Shown: piece by piece, positions 8,572 through 15,909 of the stretch
How the letters are laid out: each line of letters begins with the position of its first letter
Numbering within the stretch: position 1 is the stretch's first letter
Source: Candidatus Roseilinea mizusawaensis
GTDB lineage: Bacteria > Chloroflexota > Anaerolineae > J036 > Brachytrichaceae
Assembly (NCBI GenBank): GCA_016841965.1
Contig: JAEANN010000003.1
Span: 1-36,769, forward strand
Reading direction: 5' to 3'
Length of the DNA stretch: 36,769 nucleotides
Program-made: the position numbers and the translations under genes
The notes under the pieces: model-generated
Seen by the model: the letters and a program-made list of their open reading frames with translations, nothing else
Databases searched by the model: none
Told to the model about the DNA's origin: nothing

Positions 8572-9557
8572 ACCTTCCCTCGCGGTTGAAAACGATGTTG
8601 AAGCTCGAATACAACGACAAGCTCGGTCGTGTCATCCGCATGGATGACATGGACACCATCGGGCGTTCGACCTATGCTATGTTGGAGGATGCGGTTGCCA
8701 GCAGATGCACCGACGAAGCGCTGGCCTTGTCCGATTACTACCTCAGAGAGCTGCGCATCATGCACGATATTCTGATGACCTGGGCGCAGGACATCATCCG
8801 CTTCATGATCGCGCGCGATGCTCACGCAGCGCAGCCCGTGGCGCAAGCGCTCTCCAGCGCAATCTGCAAAGCCTGGCGTGACTTCGAGTTCGGCGTCGCC
8901 CCGCTGCGGCGATTACAAGCAGCCATTCGTGACGGCGACCATGCGCGCGCTTCGGCTGCCTTGGAGCGTTTGTGGCTGGAGTTCAAAATCCCCCACGATG
9001 TGCTCGTGGCGTGGATCAACGAGATGCTGAATTCCCTGTCCAAGACCACCGAGCAGCATGTGCTGGATTCGATCCTGGAGACGCATCAGAGCATCTGGGG
9101 CGACCGCTATGCGACGTGGGATCAGATGACGCCCTGGGAGAAAGTGGCGCTGACCGTGGAGGGGATGCGCGGCCACCTCAGCGGCGCCTCTCGCAAAGGC
9201 GACGTGATCGTGCGCGAGGAAGAAGATCGCTTTGTCATCGCCTTCGACCCCTGCGGCACAGGCGGCGTGTTGCGGCGCGGCGATCCAGAGACCGGCCGCC
9301 CCGCCTATCGCACCGACGGCTTGAATCGCGAGCCGCACGATTGGACGTGGGGTAAGGTCGGCGTACACTGGTACTGCAGCCACTGTGCCATCGCGATGGA
9401 ATGGCTGCCTGGACGCCGGCGCGGTCATCCCTTGCGCCCGCTCGATCATACGCTGGATCATCAAGCCCCATGCGTTTGGTATGTCTACAAGGACGAAAGC
9501 CAGACGCGCGCCTATCACTACCCACGCACCGGACTTGTTAAACCAGAAAGAGGATGA
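8568..9557 (+). CDS. Unrecognised protein with Cys/His motifs, partner of the MetE-like protein
   Basis: No family was recognised for this 329-aa protein. GTG 8568 overlaps the stop of the MetE-like gene by 4 bp; ATG 8595 is the alternative start. The N-terminal 190 residues look fully alpha-helical. The C-terminal part holds Cys229 in FDPCGTGG, a CSHC cluster at 270-273 (Cys270, His272, Cys273) and Cys302, with several aromatic residues (HDWTWGK, VHWYC). This looks like a metal- or thiol-binding module. Strict overlap with the zinc methyltransferase homologue suggests coupled translation and a joint complex or reaction. It has no signal peptide or membrane segment. Confidence 0.7.
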   Translation: MNLPSRLKTMLKLEYNDKLGRVIRMDDMDTIGRSTYAMLEDAVASRCTDEALALSDYYLRELRIMHDILMTWAQDIIRFMIARDAHAAQPVAQALSSAICKAWRDFEFGVAPLRRLQAAIRDGDHARASAALERLWLEFKIPHDVLVAWINEMLNSLSKTTEQHVLDSILETHQSIWGDRYATWDQMTPWEKVALTVEGMRGHLSGASRKGDVIVREEEDRFVIAFDPCGTGGVLRRGDPETGRPAYRTDGLNREPHDWTWGKVGVHWYCSHCAIAMEWLPGRRRGHPLRPLDHTLDHQAPCVWYVYKDESQTRAYHYPRTGLVKPERG

Positions 9558-9594
9558 CCCCCCATCATCAATTCCGTATTGAAATGGAGGCAGC

Positions 9595-10440
9595 ATGACC
9601 GCAATGAGGATAGACACACACCAACACTTCTGGAATCTGGCCAAGGTCGAATACCCATGGCTGGTGCCGGCCTATGGGCCGATCTACGCCAACTTCGCCC
9701 CGCAAGACCTGGAGCCGCAACTGAAGGCCGCCGGCATTGACCGCACGGTGCTTGTGCAAAGCGCCAACAACAACGAGGACACCGTCTCGATGCTCACCCA
9801 GGCCGAATGCTACGAGTGGATCGGCGCGGTAGTGGGCTGGGTGCCACTCTACGATCATCACGAAGCGACTAAGCTACTGGATCGGTATGGCAAGCATCCA
9901 AAATGGCGTGGCGTGCGCCATCTCAATCACGAAGAGCCAGATCCGGATTGGCTGGTTCGCCCCGATGTATTACATGGCTTGAAGTTGCTTGAGGAGCGCG
10001 ACATGACATTCGACGTCGTCGCTATCTTTCCCAAGCACATCGGCCATGTGCCCACCTTGGCCGAGCACGCACCTGCCCTGAAGATCATCATTGACCATCT
10101 CGCCAAGCCACCGATCAAAGAGCAGAAGATAGACGAGTGGCGCGCGGCCATGGCGCGTTGCGCGCAGTATCCGAACGTCTATGCCAAGGTCTCCGGCCTG
10201 AACACTGCCGCCGATTGGAATAACTGGTCGGCTGCCGATTTGAAGCCCTATATTGATGCGGCCATCGAGTTATTTGGCGCACATCGCTGCATGTTCGGCA
10301 GCGACTGGCCGGTAGCGATCTTGGCGGGCGACTATGCGAAGGTGTGGCGCGAAACAAACGAGGCGCTCAAAGGGCGCAGCCAAGCTGAAATTGATGCGGT
10401 GCTGGGCGGCACGGCGCAGAAGGTCTATCAAGTCGAGTAG
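9595..10440 (+). CDS. COG3618-type amidohydrolase / sugar lactonase
   Basis: This TIM-barrel metal-dependent hydrolase of 281 aa belongs to the amidohydrolase_2 family. DTHQHFW (His9, His11) opens the barrel and GSDWPV lies near the C-terminus. The layout matches the L-fucono-1,5-lactonase/L-rhamnono-lactonase group, which opens sugar lactones made by dehydrogenases. TGGAGG is 4 nt upstream of ATG 9595. The position between two dehydrogenase genes and a rhamnose-mutarotase-like gene supports a lactonase role for a 6-deoxysugar. The exact sugar is inferred, not shown. Confidence 0.85.
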   Translation: MTAMRIDTHQHFWNLAKVEYPWLVPAYGPIYANFAPQDLEPQLKAAGIDRTVLVQSANNNEDTVSMLTQAECYEWIGAVVGWVPLYDHHEATKLLDRYGKHPKWRGVRHLNHEEPDPDWLVRPDVLHGLKLLEERDMTFDVVAIFPKHIGHVPTLAEHAPALKIIIDHLAKPPIKEQKIDEWRAAMARCAQYPNVYAKVSGLNTAADWNNWSAADLKPYIDAAIELFGAHRCMFGSDWPVAILAGDYAKVWRETNEALKGRSQAEIDAVLGGTAQKVYQVE

Positions 10441-10563
10441 TGTCGCGAATGCGGTTGGGGTCAGTCGTGTCATCGGTCTGCCTCGACACCGGTGTTGCTC
10501 GACACAAACGACGCCGGCGATATCAACTAGAGGAAACCGACACTAATTTATTAAGGGAGCTGT

Positions 10564-10887
10564 ATGAAACGCTTTGGACAGGTGATCGGCATAAAACCGG
10601 ATCGTATCGAGGTGTACAAGCAGTTGCATGCTGCAGTGTGGCCGGCTGTGCTGAGCAAGATCAAGGAATGCAACATCCGCAATTACTCGATTTATCTGCA
10701 TGACAACCTGCTGTTCGCCTATTTCGAGTATGTCGGGGACGACTTCGAAGCCGATATGGCCAAGATGGCTGCCGACCCCATGACACAAGAGTGGTGGGCC
10801 ATCTGTATGCCGATGCAAGTGCCCGTTGAGGGCCGCAAGCCCGGCGAGCATTGGCACACGATGGAAGAGGTCTTCCACACCGATTGA
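10564..10887 (+). CDS. rhaM: L-rhamnose mutarotase family protein
   Basis: This small dimeric alpha/beta barrel protein of 107 aa interconverts sugar anomers. Tyr18, His22 and Tyr41 align with the catalytic or binding residues described for E. coli RhaM, and a WW pair lies at 77-78. The length is as expected for the family (about 104 aa). AAGGGAG lies just upstream of the ATG. A 123-bp gap with ACACCGGTGT at 10486-10495 separates it from the lactonase gene. Members of this family also act on L-fucose, so the sugar could be either. Confidence 0.9.
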   Translation: MKRFGQVIGIKPDRIEVYKQLHAAVWPAVLSKIKECNIRNYSIYLHDNLLFAYFEYVGDDFEADMAKMAADPMTQEWWAICMPMQVPVEGRKPGEHWHTMEEVFHTD

Positions 10888-10986
10888 TAGATGTTGATCT
10901 GTTTGGATTGTTGCGCGCAGGCGTGCAGGGCAAAGTCTTACGCGCAGGATTGTTTTGTGTCTTCAAAAGACTAGGAGGTTTGAAAC

Positions 10987-12408
10987 ATGTCCAAGCATCG
11001 AATGTCTGCTCTACTTGTTGTCGCCGGCGCCACGCTTGCCGCGTGCGCAGCGCCGGCTGCGCCTGCCCCCCAAGCGCCGCAGCAGCCGGCTGCCGCCCCC
11101 ACTCAGGCTGCGCCGGCGCAATCTGCTGGCGATGGCCCACAGGTAGCCGGCGTGGATCGCCGCTTCGACGGTGTCACGTTGCGCGCTGCGTTCATCGGCG
11201 GCGGCCAATACGAAAAGATGTATGAATCTATCAAAGACTGGGAAGCGGCGACCGGGGCAAAGGTCGAGATTGTCTACAAGGGCGATGGCTTCGAGATCGA
11301 CAAAAAGCTAAAGACCGACTTCGCTGCCGGCACCGGCGACTACGATGTGGTTTGGGATCACACCTCGTTCTTCTCACAATACATCCCCTTCCTAGAGCCA
11401 TTGGAGAACTATTTCAGCCAAGAGGAACTGAAGGACTTCTCGCAAGCGATTCTCAAGAGCGCGACGCGCGATGGGCATCTGTGGCTGATCCCGCGCCATG
11501 CCGATATTAGCGTCGTTCACTATCGCACAGACCTATATGGCAATGAGCAGTACAAGGCCGAGTTCAAAGCCAAGTATGGCTACGATCTGGCGCCGCCGGA
11601 AACGTGGAATCAGTTCTTCGATCATGCCGAGTTCTTCGCCGGCAAAGAACCCGGCCTGCTTGGCACCAACTTCGCCGGCAAAGAAGAGGCGCTCAGCGGC
11701 CGCTTCTACGAAATCCTGGTGGCCAACGGCGGCAAGTTACTCGACGAGAACTTCAAACCGGCCTTCAACAGCGAAGCCGGCGTGAAGACGGCCCAATTCT
11801 TCCGCGAACTCTATGCGCGCAAACTGGTGCCAGCCGACATGACCAGCCTGCTGTGGGATGGCGTGGCCAACAACTTCTGCCAGGGCAATATTGCCGTGCA
11901 CAACGAATGGTTCGGCTGGTACTCCTACTTCCAGGACCCGAAGAACTGTAAAGTCGCCGGCAAGTTCGACCTGATCCGCCAGCCGGTAGGTGAAGGCGGC
12001 ATCCGCAGCGGTTGGGCCGGCGCGCACGCCTTCAGCATCCCGGCCAGCAGTAAGAACAAAGAAGCCGCAGCGGCCCTGATCAAGTTCCTGACCTCGGAGA
12101 AGATCATGTACGAAGAAGCCAAGCTTGGCTTCCTGCCGGTGCGCGACAGTGTCTGGGCGCGTATGATTGCCGAAGCGTCCAACAGCGACAACCCGCTGGA
12201 CAAGAAGCGCCTGGAGATTGCCCAGGTCGCGATCAGCAATGACTTCTTCGCGCCGCCATTGATCGCGGAATGGATCCCGCTGACGAACATCTTGACGCCC
12301 AAGCTGCAGGCGATCATGCTCGGCGATGTTGATCCCAAGCAGGGCTTGGATGAGGCGGCGGCTGAAGTAGAGAAAATGATGGCGGAGGCCGGCTACTACA
12401 ACAAGTAA
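10987..12408 (+). CDS. CUT1 ABC sugar-binding lipoprotein
   Basis: This extracellular solute-binding protein (family 1) of 473 aa is lipid-anchored. The signal peptide ends in the lipobox LAAC with Cys20, followed by an Ala/Pro/Gln-rich linker of about 30 residues. The rest is a typical periplasmic-binding-protein-like mixed alpha/beta fold. AGGAGG lies 8 nt before the ATG. Two CUT1 permease genes follow, so it delivers an oligosaccharide or monosaccharide to them. The operon's enzymes suggest a 6-deoxyhexose, but this is inference. A stem-loop follows the stop codon. Confidence 0.93.
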   Translation: MSKHRMSALLVVAGATLAACAAPAAPAPQAPQQPAAAPTQAAPAQSAGDGPQVAGVDRRFDGVTLRAAFIGGGQYEKMYESIKDWEAATGAKVEIVYKGDGFEIDKKLKTDFAAGTGDYDVVWDHTSFFSQYIPFLEPLENYFSQEELKDFSQAILKSATRDGHLWLIPRHADISVVHYRTDLYGNEQYKAEFKAKYGYDLAPPETWNQFFDHAEFFAGKEPGLLGTNFAGKEEALSGRFYEILVANGGKLLDENFKPAFNSEAGVKTAQFFRELYARKLVPADMTSLLWDGVANNFCQGNIAVHNEWFGWYSYFQDPKNCKVAGKFDLIRQPVGEGGIRSGWAGAHAFSIPASSKNKEAAAALIKFLTSEKIMYEEAKLGFLPVRDSVWARMIAEASNSDNPLDKKRLEIAQVAISNDFFAPPLIAEWIPLTNILTPKLQAIMLGDVDPKQGLDEAAAEVEKMMAEAGYYNK

Positions 12409-12434
12409 GTAGCAAGCTCGTCAGTCGGCAGAAT

Positions 12435-12473
12435 CCTCAGCTCCGAGACATATCGCAAGCCTCGGAGCTGAGG
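12435..12473 (+). promoter_or_regulatory. Stem-loop between binding-protein and permease genes
   Basis: CCTCAGCTCCGAG at 12435-12447 and its exact complement at 12461-12473 form a 13-bp stem with a 13-nt loop. No U-tract follows. It probably stabilises the upstream mRNA end or limits read-through, so that more binding protein than permease is made. Confidence 0.75.
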
Positions 12474-12486
12474 CTGGTTTACAAGC

Positions 12487-13413
12487 ATGGCGCAACTTAC
12501 GCAAGCATCCGTCGTCGAGCAGCGTTTCGCGTCGACCCGATCTTCTGGCACATCCAGATTCGTCTTTGTGATGCTGGCGCCGTCGGTAGTCATCATTGCT
12601 TTCGTCGTCGTCTTTCCGCTTATCTATTCGTTCTACCTGTCTTTTACCTCATATACCCTGCTCAAACCAGTCCCTGCCTGGAATAATTTTGCAAATTACC
12701 AGCGCTTGCTACAAGACCCCATCTTTGGCCAGGCCTTCATCAACACGCTCTTGTTCATGTTCGTCACCGTCAACGCCGCTTTTCTAATGGGGTTGTTTCT
12801 TTCCCAGGCCGTTGCGCGCACGATTCGCGGCCAGTCGCTGTTGCGCACTCTGCTCATGGTGCCGATGATGTTTGCGCCGGTGATGGTGGGCTTTCAGTTC
12901 CGCTGGTTTTTCAACGATCAGGTGGGACTAGTGAACAACGTGCTGACGTCATTGGGGTTGCTCAACGGCTCGATTCCCTGGCTGGTGGATCGCTGGCTGG
13001 CTATGTTCTCTATTGGTGCGGCAACCGTGTGGATGAATACGCCGGTGGTTGCTATCATTCTACTGGCCGGCACACTGTCCATCTCACCGGAATTGTACGA
13101 GGCGGCTGACGTCGACGGCGCAAACAGTTGGCAGAAGTTCCGCGCGATCACCTATCCATTGCTTGGGCCGTTTATCACTATTGCGCTGACTATCCTTTCG
13201 CTGGATGTCGCCCGCGGCTACGACATCGTCTCGATCATGACCGGCGGCGGGCCGGCCCATCGCACCGAGCTGTTGTGGACTTACGTCCCCCGCGTAGCAA
13301 TCCAGGAATCCAAATTCGGCCTGGGCGCAGCCATGTCATTCGTCACCGTCATCGTCACTGTTGCGTTTACCCTATACCTGTTCCGTCAATTGCTGAAATC
13401 GAGGATTCTCTGA
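12487..13413 (+). CDS. CUT1 ABC sugar permease (MalF-like)
   Basis: This inner-membrane permease of 308 aa has about six transmembrane segments. The first starts near residue 25. The EAA loop reads EAADVDGANSWQKFRAITYPLLGP and contacts the ATPase. It lies directly after the stem-loop and its stop overlaps the start of the partner permease. No ATP-binding subunit is encoded in this operon, so a shared MsmK/UgpC-type ATPase from elsewhere probably energises it. Confidence 0.92.
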   Translation: MAQLTQASVVEQRFASTRSSGTSRFVFVMLAPSVVIIAFVVVFPLIYSFYLSFTSYTLLKPVPAWNNFANYQRLLQDPIFGQAFINTLLFMFVTVNAAFLMGLFLSQAVARTIRGQSLLRTLLMVPMMFAPVMVGFQFRWFFNDQVGLVNNVLTSLGLLNGSIPWLVDRWLAMFSIGAATVWMNTPVVAIILLAGTLSISPELYEAADVDGANSWQKFRAITYPLLGPFITIALTILSLDVARGYDIVSIMTGGGPAHRTELLWTYVPRVAIQESKFGLGAAMSFVTVIVTVAFTLYLFRQLLKSRIL

Positions 13414-14288
13414 TGCGCTATTCGTCTCGCCGTCGTTTGTCAAGTGCGTTGCTCGATCTCCTTGTGTGGGTTGTCCTAATTGCCATGCTCGTGCCGGCGC
13501 TGTGGCTGGTGTTCACATCGGTGCGCAACCCGGTGGAGGTCAACGCCAAGCCGCCGGTGTGGGTTCCGCGCCAGCTCACCCTCGATGGCTTTAAACCGCT
13601 CTTCGGCCAGTCCACCGAGGCGACGGGCGCTATTCCATTTGACCGCTACTTCTTCAATTCGACGTTGGTTGCTCTGTTCAGCACAGTGATTGCCGTTGCC
13701 CTGGGCACGATGGCCGGCTACGTGTTCGCCCGCTATCGTTTTCGGAGCAAAAACGCTCTTTTTCTGGGCATTATGCTCTCGCGCGCTGTGCCGGGCATCG
13801 CCCTCAGTTTGCCCTTGTTCCTCTTGTTCGCGCGCATCAGCCAGGCCGGGCCACTGAAACTGATTGATACGCAGCTCGGCCTCATCATCGTCTATACCGC
13901 GGTCAATGTACCTTTTACGATCTGGTTGATGGATGGCTTCTTTCGCGAGATTCCCACCGAACTGAGTGAAGCAGCTCAGCTTGATGGGTGTACCGAGTGG
14001 CAAACATTCGTGCGCGTCAACCTGCCGCTGGCCTTGCCTGGGTTGGCCGCCAGCGCCATTTTTGCCTTTCTGGCTGCGTGGAATGAATTTCAGATTGCCG
14101 GCGTACTGACCCGCACTGTTAATTCCAAGACTGCGCCGGTGGGGCTGTTCGATTTCACCGGCCAGTTCACCATTGACTGGCGTGGCATGGCTGCGATGGC
14201 GACCGTCATGATGATCCCGGCTATTGCTTTTGTGTTCATGGTGCAGCGCAACCTCGTGCGCGGCTTGACCTTTGGCGCAGTCAAGTAG
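13413..14288 (+). CDS. CUT1 ABC sugar permease (MalG-like)
   Basis: This second permease subunit has 291 aa and about six transmembrane segments. The EAA loop reads EAAQLDGCTEWQTFVRVNLP. The ATG overlaps the upstream TGA (ATGA style), which indicates translational coupling. The frame is open further upstream, but that part is a shadow of the previous gene. It is the last gene of the operon, and no clear terminator follows it. Confidence 0.92.
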   Translation: MRYSSRRRLSSALLDLLVWVVLIAMLVPALWLVFTSVRNPVEVNAKPPVWVPRQLTLDGFKPLFGQSTEATGAIPFDRYFFNSTLVALFSTVIAVALGTMAGYVFARYRFRSKNALFLGIMLSRAVPGIALSLPLFLLFARISQAGPLKLIDTQLGLIIVYTAVNVPFTIWLMDGFFREIPTELSEAAQLDGCTEWQTFVRVNLPLALPGLAASAIFAFLAAWNEFQIAGVLTRTVNSKTAPVGLFDFTGQFTIDWRGMAAMATVMMIPAIAFVFMVQRNLVRGLTFGAVK

Positions 14289-14381
14289 GGTACCCCCTGT
14301 TAATCTCTAAGCTCAGATCGGTAAATTCGAACAGGCCGCAGGGCCTACTCCCTGGACTGAGCATGGACGCACGATCCCGAT

Positions 14382-14440
14382 AACCGGTCGGCAGTTTGCT
14401 TGGCTGTCACCGGTTGCGTGTGGATGACTCCCGCAATGCG
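14382..14440 (-). pseudogene. Relic of an ArsR-family regulator gene (HTH part)
   Basis: Read on the minus strand, the fragment gives R-I-A-G-V-I-H-T-Q-P-V-T-A-K-Q-T-A-D-R-L. This matches the helix region of the regulator at 2833-3552 (positions 3329-3387) in 48 of 59 bases by direct count. Similarity stops abruptly at both ends. It has no start and no full domain, so it is a decayed fragment. It lies 9 bp upstream of the xyl -35 box. Confidence 0.75.
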
Positions 14441-14449
14441 TACTGTCTT

Positions 14450-14478
14450 TTGACAAACACAAGGCTTTTGGCTATGAT
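14450..14478 (+). promoter_or_regulatory. Sigma70-type promoter for xylFGH
   Basis: TTGACA at 14450-14455, a 17-bp spacer and TATGAT at 14473-14478 form a near-consensus promoter. The block 14449-14478 matches 5262-5291 at 24 of 30 positions, including spacer bases. Common regulation or common descent of the two promoters is likely. Confidence 0.8.
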
Positions 14479-14544
14479 TTTGATGTGCTATATGCCCGTT
14501 GTGGCTTCTTATCTGTCTGTCTATGAATTGTTAGACGCCTGAGG

Positions 14545-14621
14545 CTATTCACATCTATCCATCATTTGCTGTAAAAGAAGAGGAGGTGATCTCAACGCTG
14601 TCAACCTATCCACATCTATTC
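14545..14621. repeat. Two near-identical 16-bp direct repeats in the xyl leader
   Basis: CTATTCACATCTATCC (14545-14560) and CTATCCACATCTATTC (14606-14621) differ at two positions and are offset by 61 bp. They flank the isolated Shine-Dalgarno sequence. They could be regulator sites on DNA or RNA. Confidence 0.5.
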
Positions 14622-14672
14622 TTTTTACCTGATAACCCGACGTCTATTTCAGACAATCAGAAATCCGGTTAG
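14598..14672 (+). CDS. Possible 24-codon leader peptide before xylF
   Basis: A perfect 11-nt match to the 16S anti-Shine-Dalgarno sequence (AGGAGGTGATC, 14581-14591) precedes a CTG at 14598. That CTG opens a 24-codon frame whose TAG stop (14670-14672) overlaps the AGGAGG of xylF. Translation of such a peptide would be coupled to xylF. The CTG start is unusual and no homologue is known to me, so this is tentative. Confidence 0.25.
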   Translation: MSTYPHLFFLPDNPTSISDNQKSG

Positions 14673-14682
14673 GAGGAACATC

Positions 14683-15825
14683 ATGAATCGTAGAATCAAT
14701 AACTTGCTCGCAGGGATTGCCATTGGCGCAGCATTTGGTCTGATTCTGACAGCTTGCGCGCCTGCCGCCCAGCCCGCCCAGCCCGCCCAGCCCGCCCAGC
14801 CCGCACAGAGCAAAGTCAAAATTGGCATATCCATGTCTGACTTTGCGACTGAGCGATGGAAGCCGGAAGCAGACATGATGAAGAAGCTGCTCGAGGAGAA
14901 GGGATATGAGGTTCTGGTGCAGGAAGCCAATCACGATGTGAAGCTGCAAAATGACCAGATTGACAACATGGTTGCGCAGGGCGTTAAGGGCCTGATCATT
15001 GTTGCTGAAGACAGCGACGCAGCGGCTACGGCGGTGGACAAGGCTGCCAAAGCCGGCGTAAAGGTCATCGCCTATGATCGCTTGATCAAGACGCCGGCCA
15101 TCGCGGCGTATCTGTCGTTTAACAACGAGGAAGTAGGCCGGCAGCAGGCCCTGGGCGTGATGAAGGCAGTGGACATTGACGGGGGCAAGTGGACCAAGGA
15201 TAACCCATTAAAACTGGTCAAGCTGGGAGGTAGCCCCACCGACAACAACGCCATCCTGTTCCGCAAAGGGCAAGATGAGATTTTGCAGCCCTATGTGGAT
15301 AAGGGTGTGATTAAAGTCGTCGCGGACCAGTGGGTGGACAACTGGGACCCGGCCAACGCGCTGAAGCTGATGGAGAACATCTTGACGGCGCAGGGCAACC
15401 AGATTGATGCTGTGGTCGCCTCTAATGATGGCACCGCACTGGGTGCGTTGCAAGCGTTGAAGGCGCAAGGCTTGGCCGGTAAGGTGCCGATCTCTGGCCA
15501 GGATGCCACCGCCGACGGCTGCAACAGCATTGTCAAGGGCGAACTCACCGTCTCGATACTCAAGGACATTCGCGAGTTGGCCCCCATCGCTGCCAATCTG
15601 ATGGACGAGCTGTTAAAGGGCCAGTCGGATCCCAACCTGAAGTCGTTTACATTGGCTCAGTTAACCAATGACTCTAAGTACCAGGGCGAGGTCATGGCCT
15701 ATTTCCTGCCTGTGTTCCAGGTCGACAAGAGCAACGTCTTTGATCTGGTAGTGAAGAGCGGCTTCCAGCCGTATGATGCGGTATACCGCGATGTTCCAGA
15801 ATCAGAGCGCCCGCCCAAGCCGTAA
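14683..15825 (+). CDS. xylF: D-xylose-type ABC sugar-binding lipoprotein
   Basis: This CUT2-class substrate-binding protein has 380 aa and belongs to the XylF group. The lipobox is LTAC with Cys25, followed by an AQP repeat linker. Characteristic XylF segments include ERWKPEADMM, KVIAYDRLI, YLSFNNEEVG, KLGGSPTDNNA, VADQWVDNWDP and VVASNDGTALG. AGGAGG lies 6 nt before the ATG. It is followed by a strong stem-loop and then the ATPase and permease genes. It should bind xylose or a related pentose outside the membrane. Specificity is by family similarity only. Confidence 0.93.
   Translation: MNRRINNLLAGIAIGAAFGLILTACAPAAQPAQPAQPAQPAQSKVKIGISMSDFATERWKPEADMMKKLLEEKGYEVLVQEANHDVKLQNDQIDNMVAQGVKGLIIVAEDSDAAATAVDKAAKAGVKVIAYDRLIKTPAIAAYLSFNNEEVGRQQALGVMKAVDIDGGKWTKDNPLKLVKLGGSPTDNNAILFRKGQDEILQPYVDKGVIKVVADQWVDNWDPANALKLMENILTAQGNQIDAVVASNDGTALGALQALKAQGLAGKVPISGQDATADGCNSIVKGELTVSILKDIRELAPIAANLMDELLKGQSDPNLKSFTLAQLTNDSKYQGEVMAYFLPVFQVDKSNVFDLVVKSGFQPYDAVYRDVPESERPPKP
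14770..14805 (+). repeat. 9-bp tandem repeat (x4) encoding the lipoprotein linker
   Basis: CAGCCCGCC is repeated three times exactly, plus a fourth copy with one change. It encodes Gln-Pro-Ala units of the spacer between lipid anchor and binding domain. Copy number can change in frame without harming the fold. Confidence 0.85.
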
Positions 15826-15855
15826 CTAACGATAGATCTTTACAGGATAGTCCTT

Positions 15856-15890
15856 TATCCGCGCCCAGCCTACTCTGCTGGGCGCGGATA
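15856..15890 (+). promoter_or_regulatory. Stem-loop between xylF and xylG
   Basis: TATCCGCGCCCAGC at 15856-15869 and its exact complement at 15877-15890 form a perfect 14-bp stem with a 7-nt loop. No U-tract follows, so it is more likely an mRNA-stabilising or attenuating structure than a full terminator. It fits a need for more XylF than XylG/H. Confidence 0.8.
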
Positions 15891-15909
15891 CTCTCTGGTG
15901 CGACAGCCG

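Larger units (their letters stand above)
14289..14682. other. Intergenic region and leader of the xyl operon (394 bp)
   Basis: This stretch contains, in order, a 59-bp relic of an ArsR-type gene (14382-14440), a strong promoter (14450-14478), two near-identical 16-bp repeats (14545-14560 and 14606-14621), an isolated perfect 11-nt Shine-Dalgarno sequence (14581-14591) and the ribosome site of xylF. The leader is about 200 nt long. Confidence 0.65.

Noticed and set aside
10486-10495. ACACCGGTGT palindrome before the mutarotase gene
   Set aside because: It is a 10-bp palindrome without a loop, too short to call as an operator or terminator by itself in GC-rich DNA.
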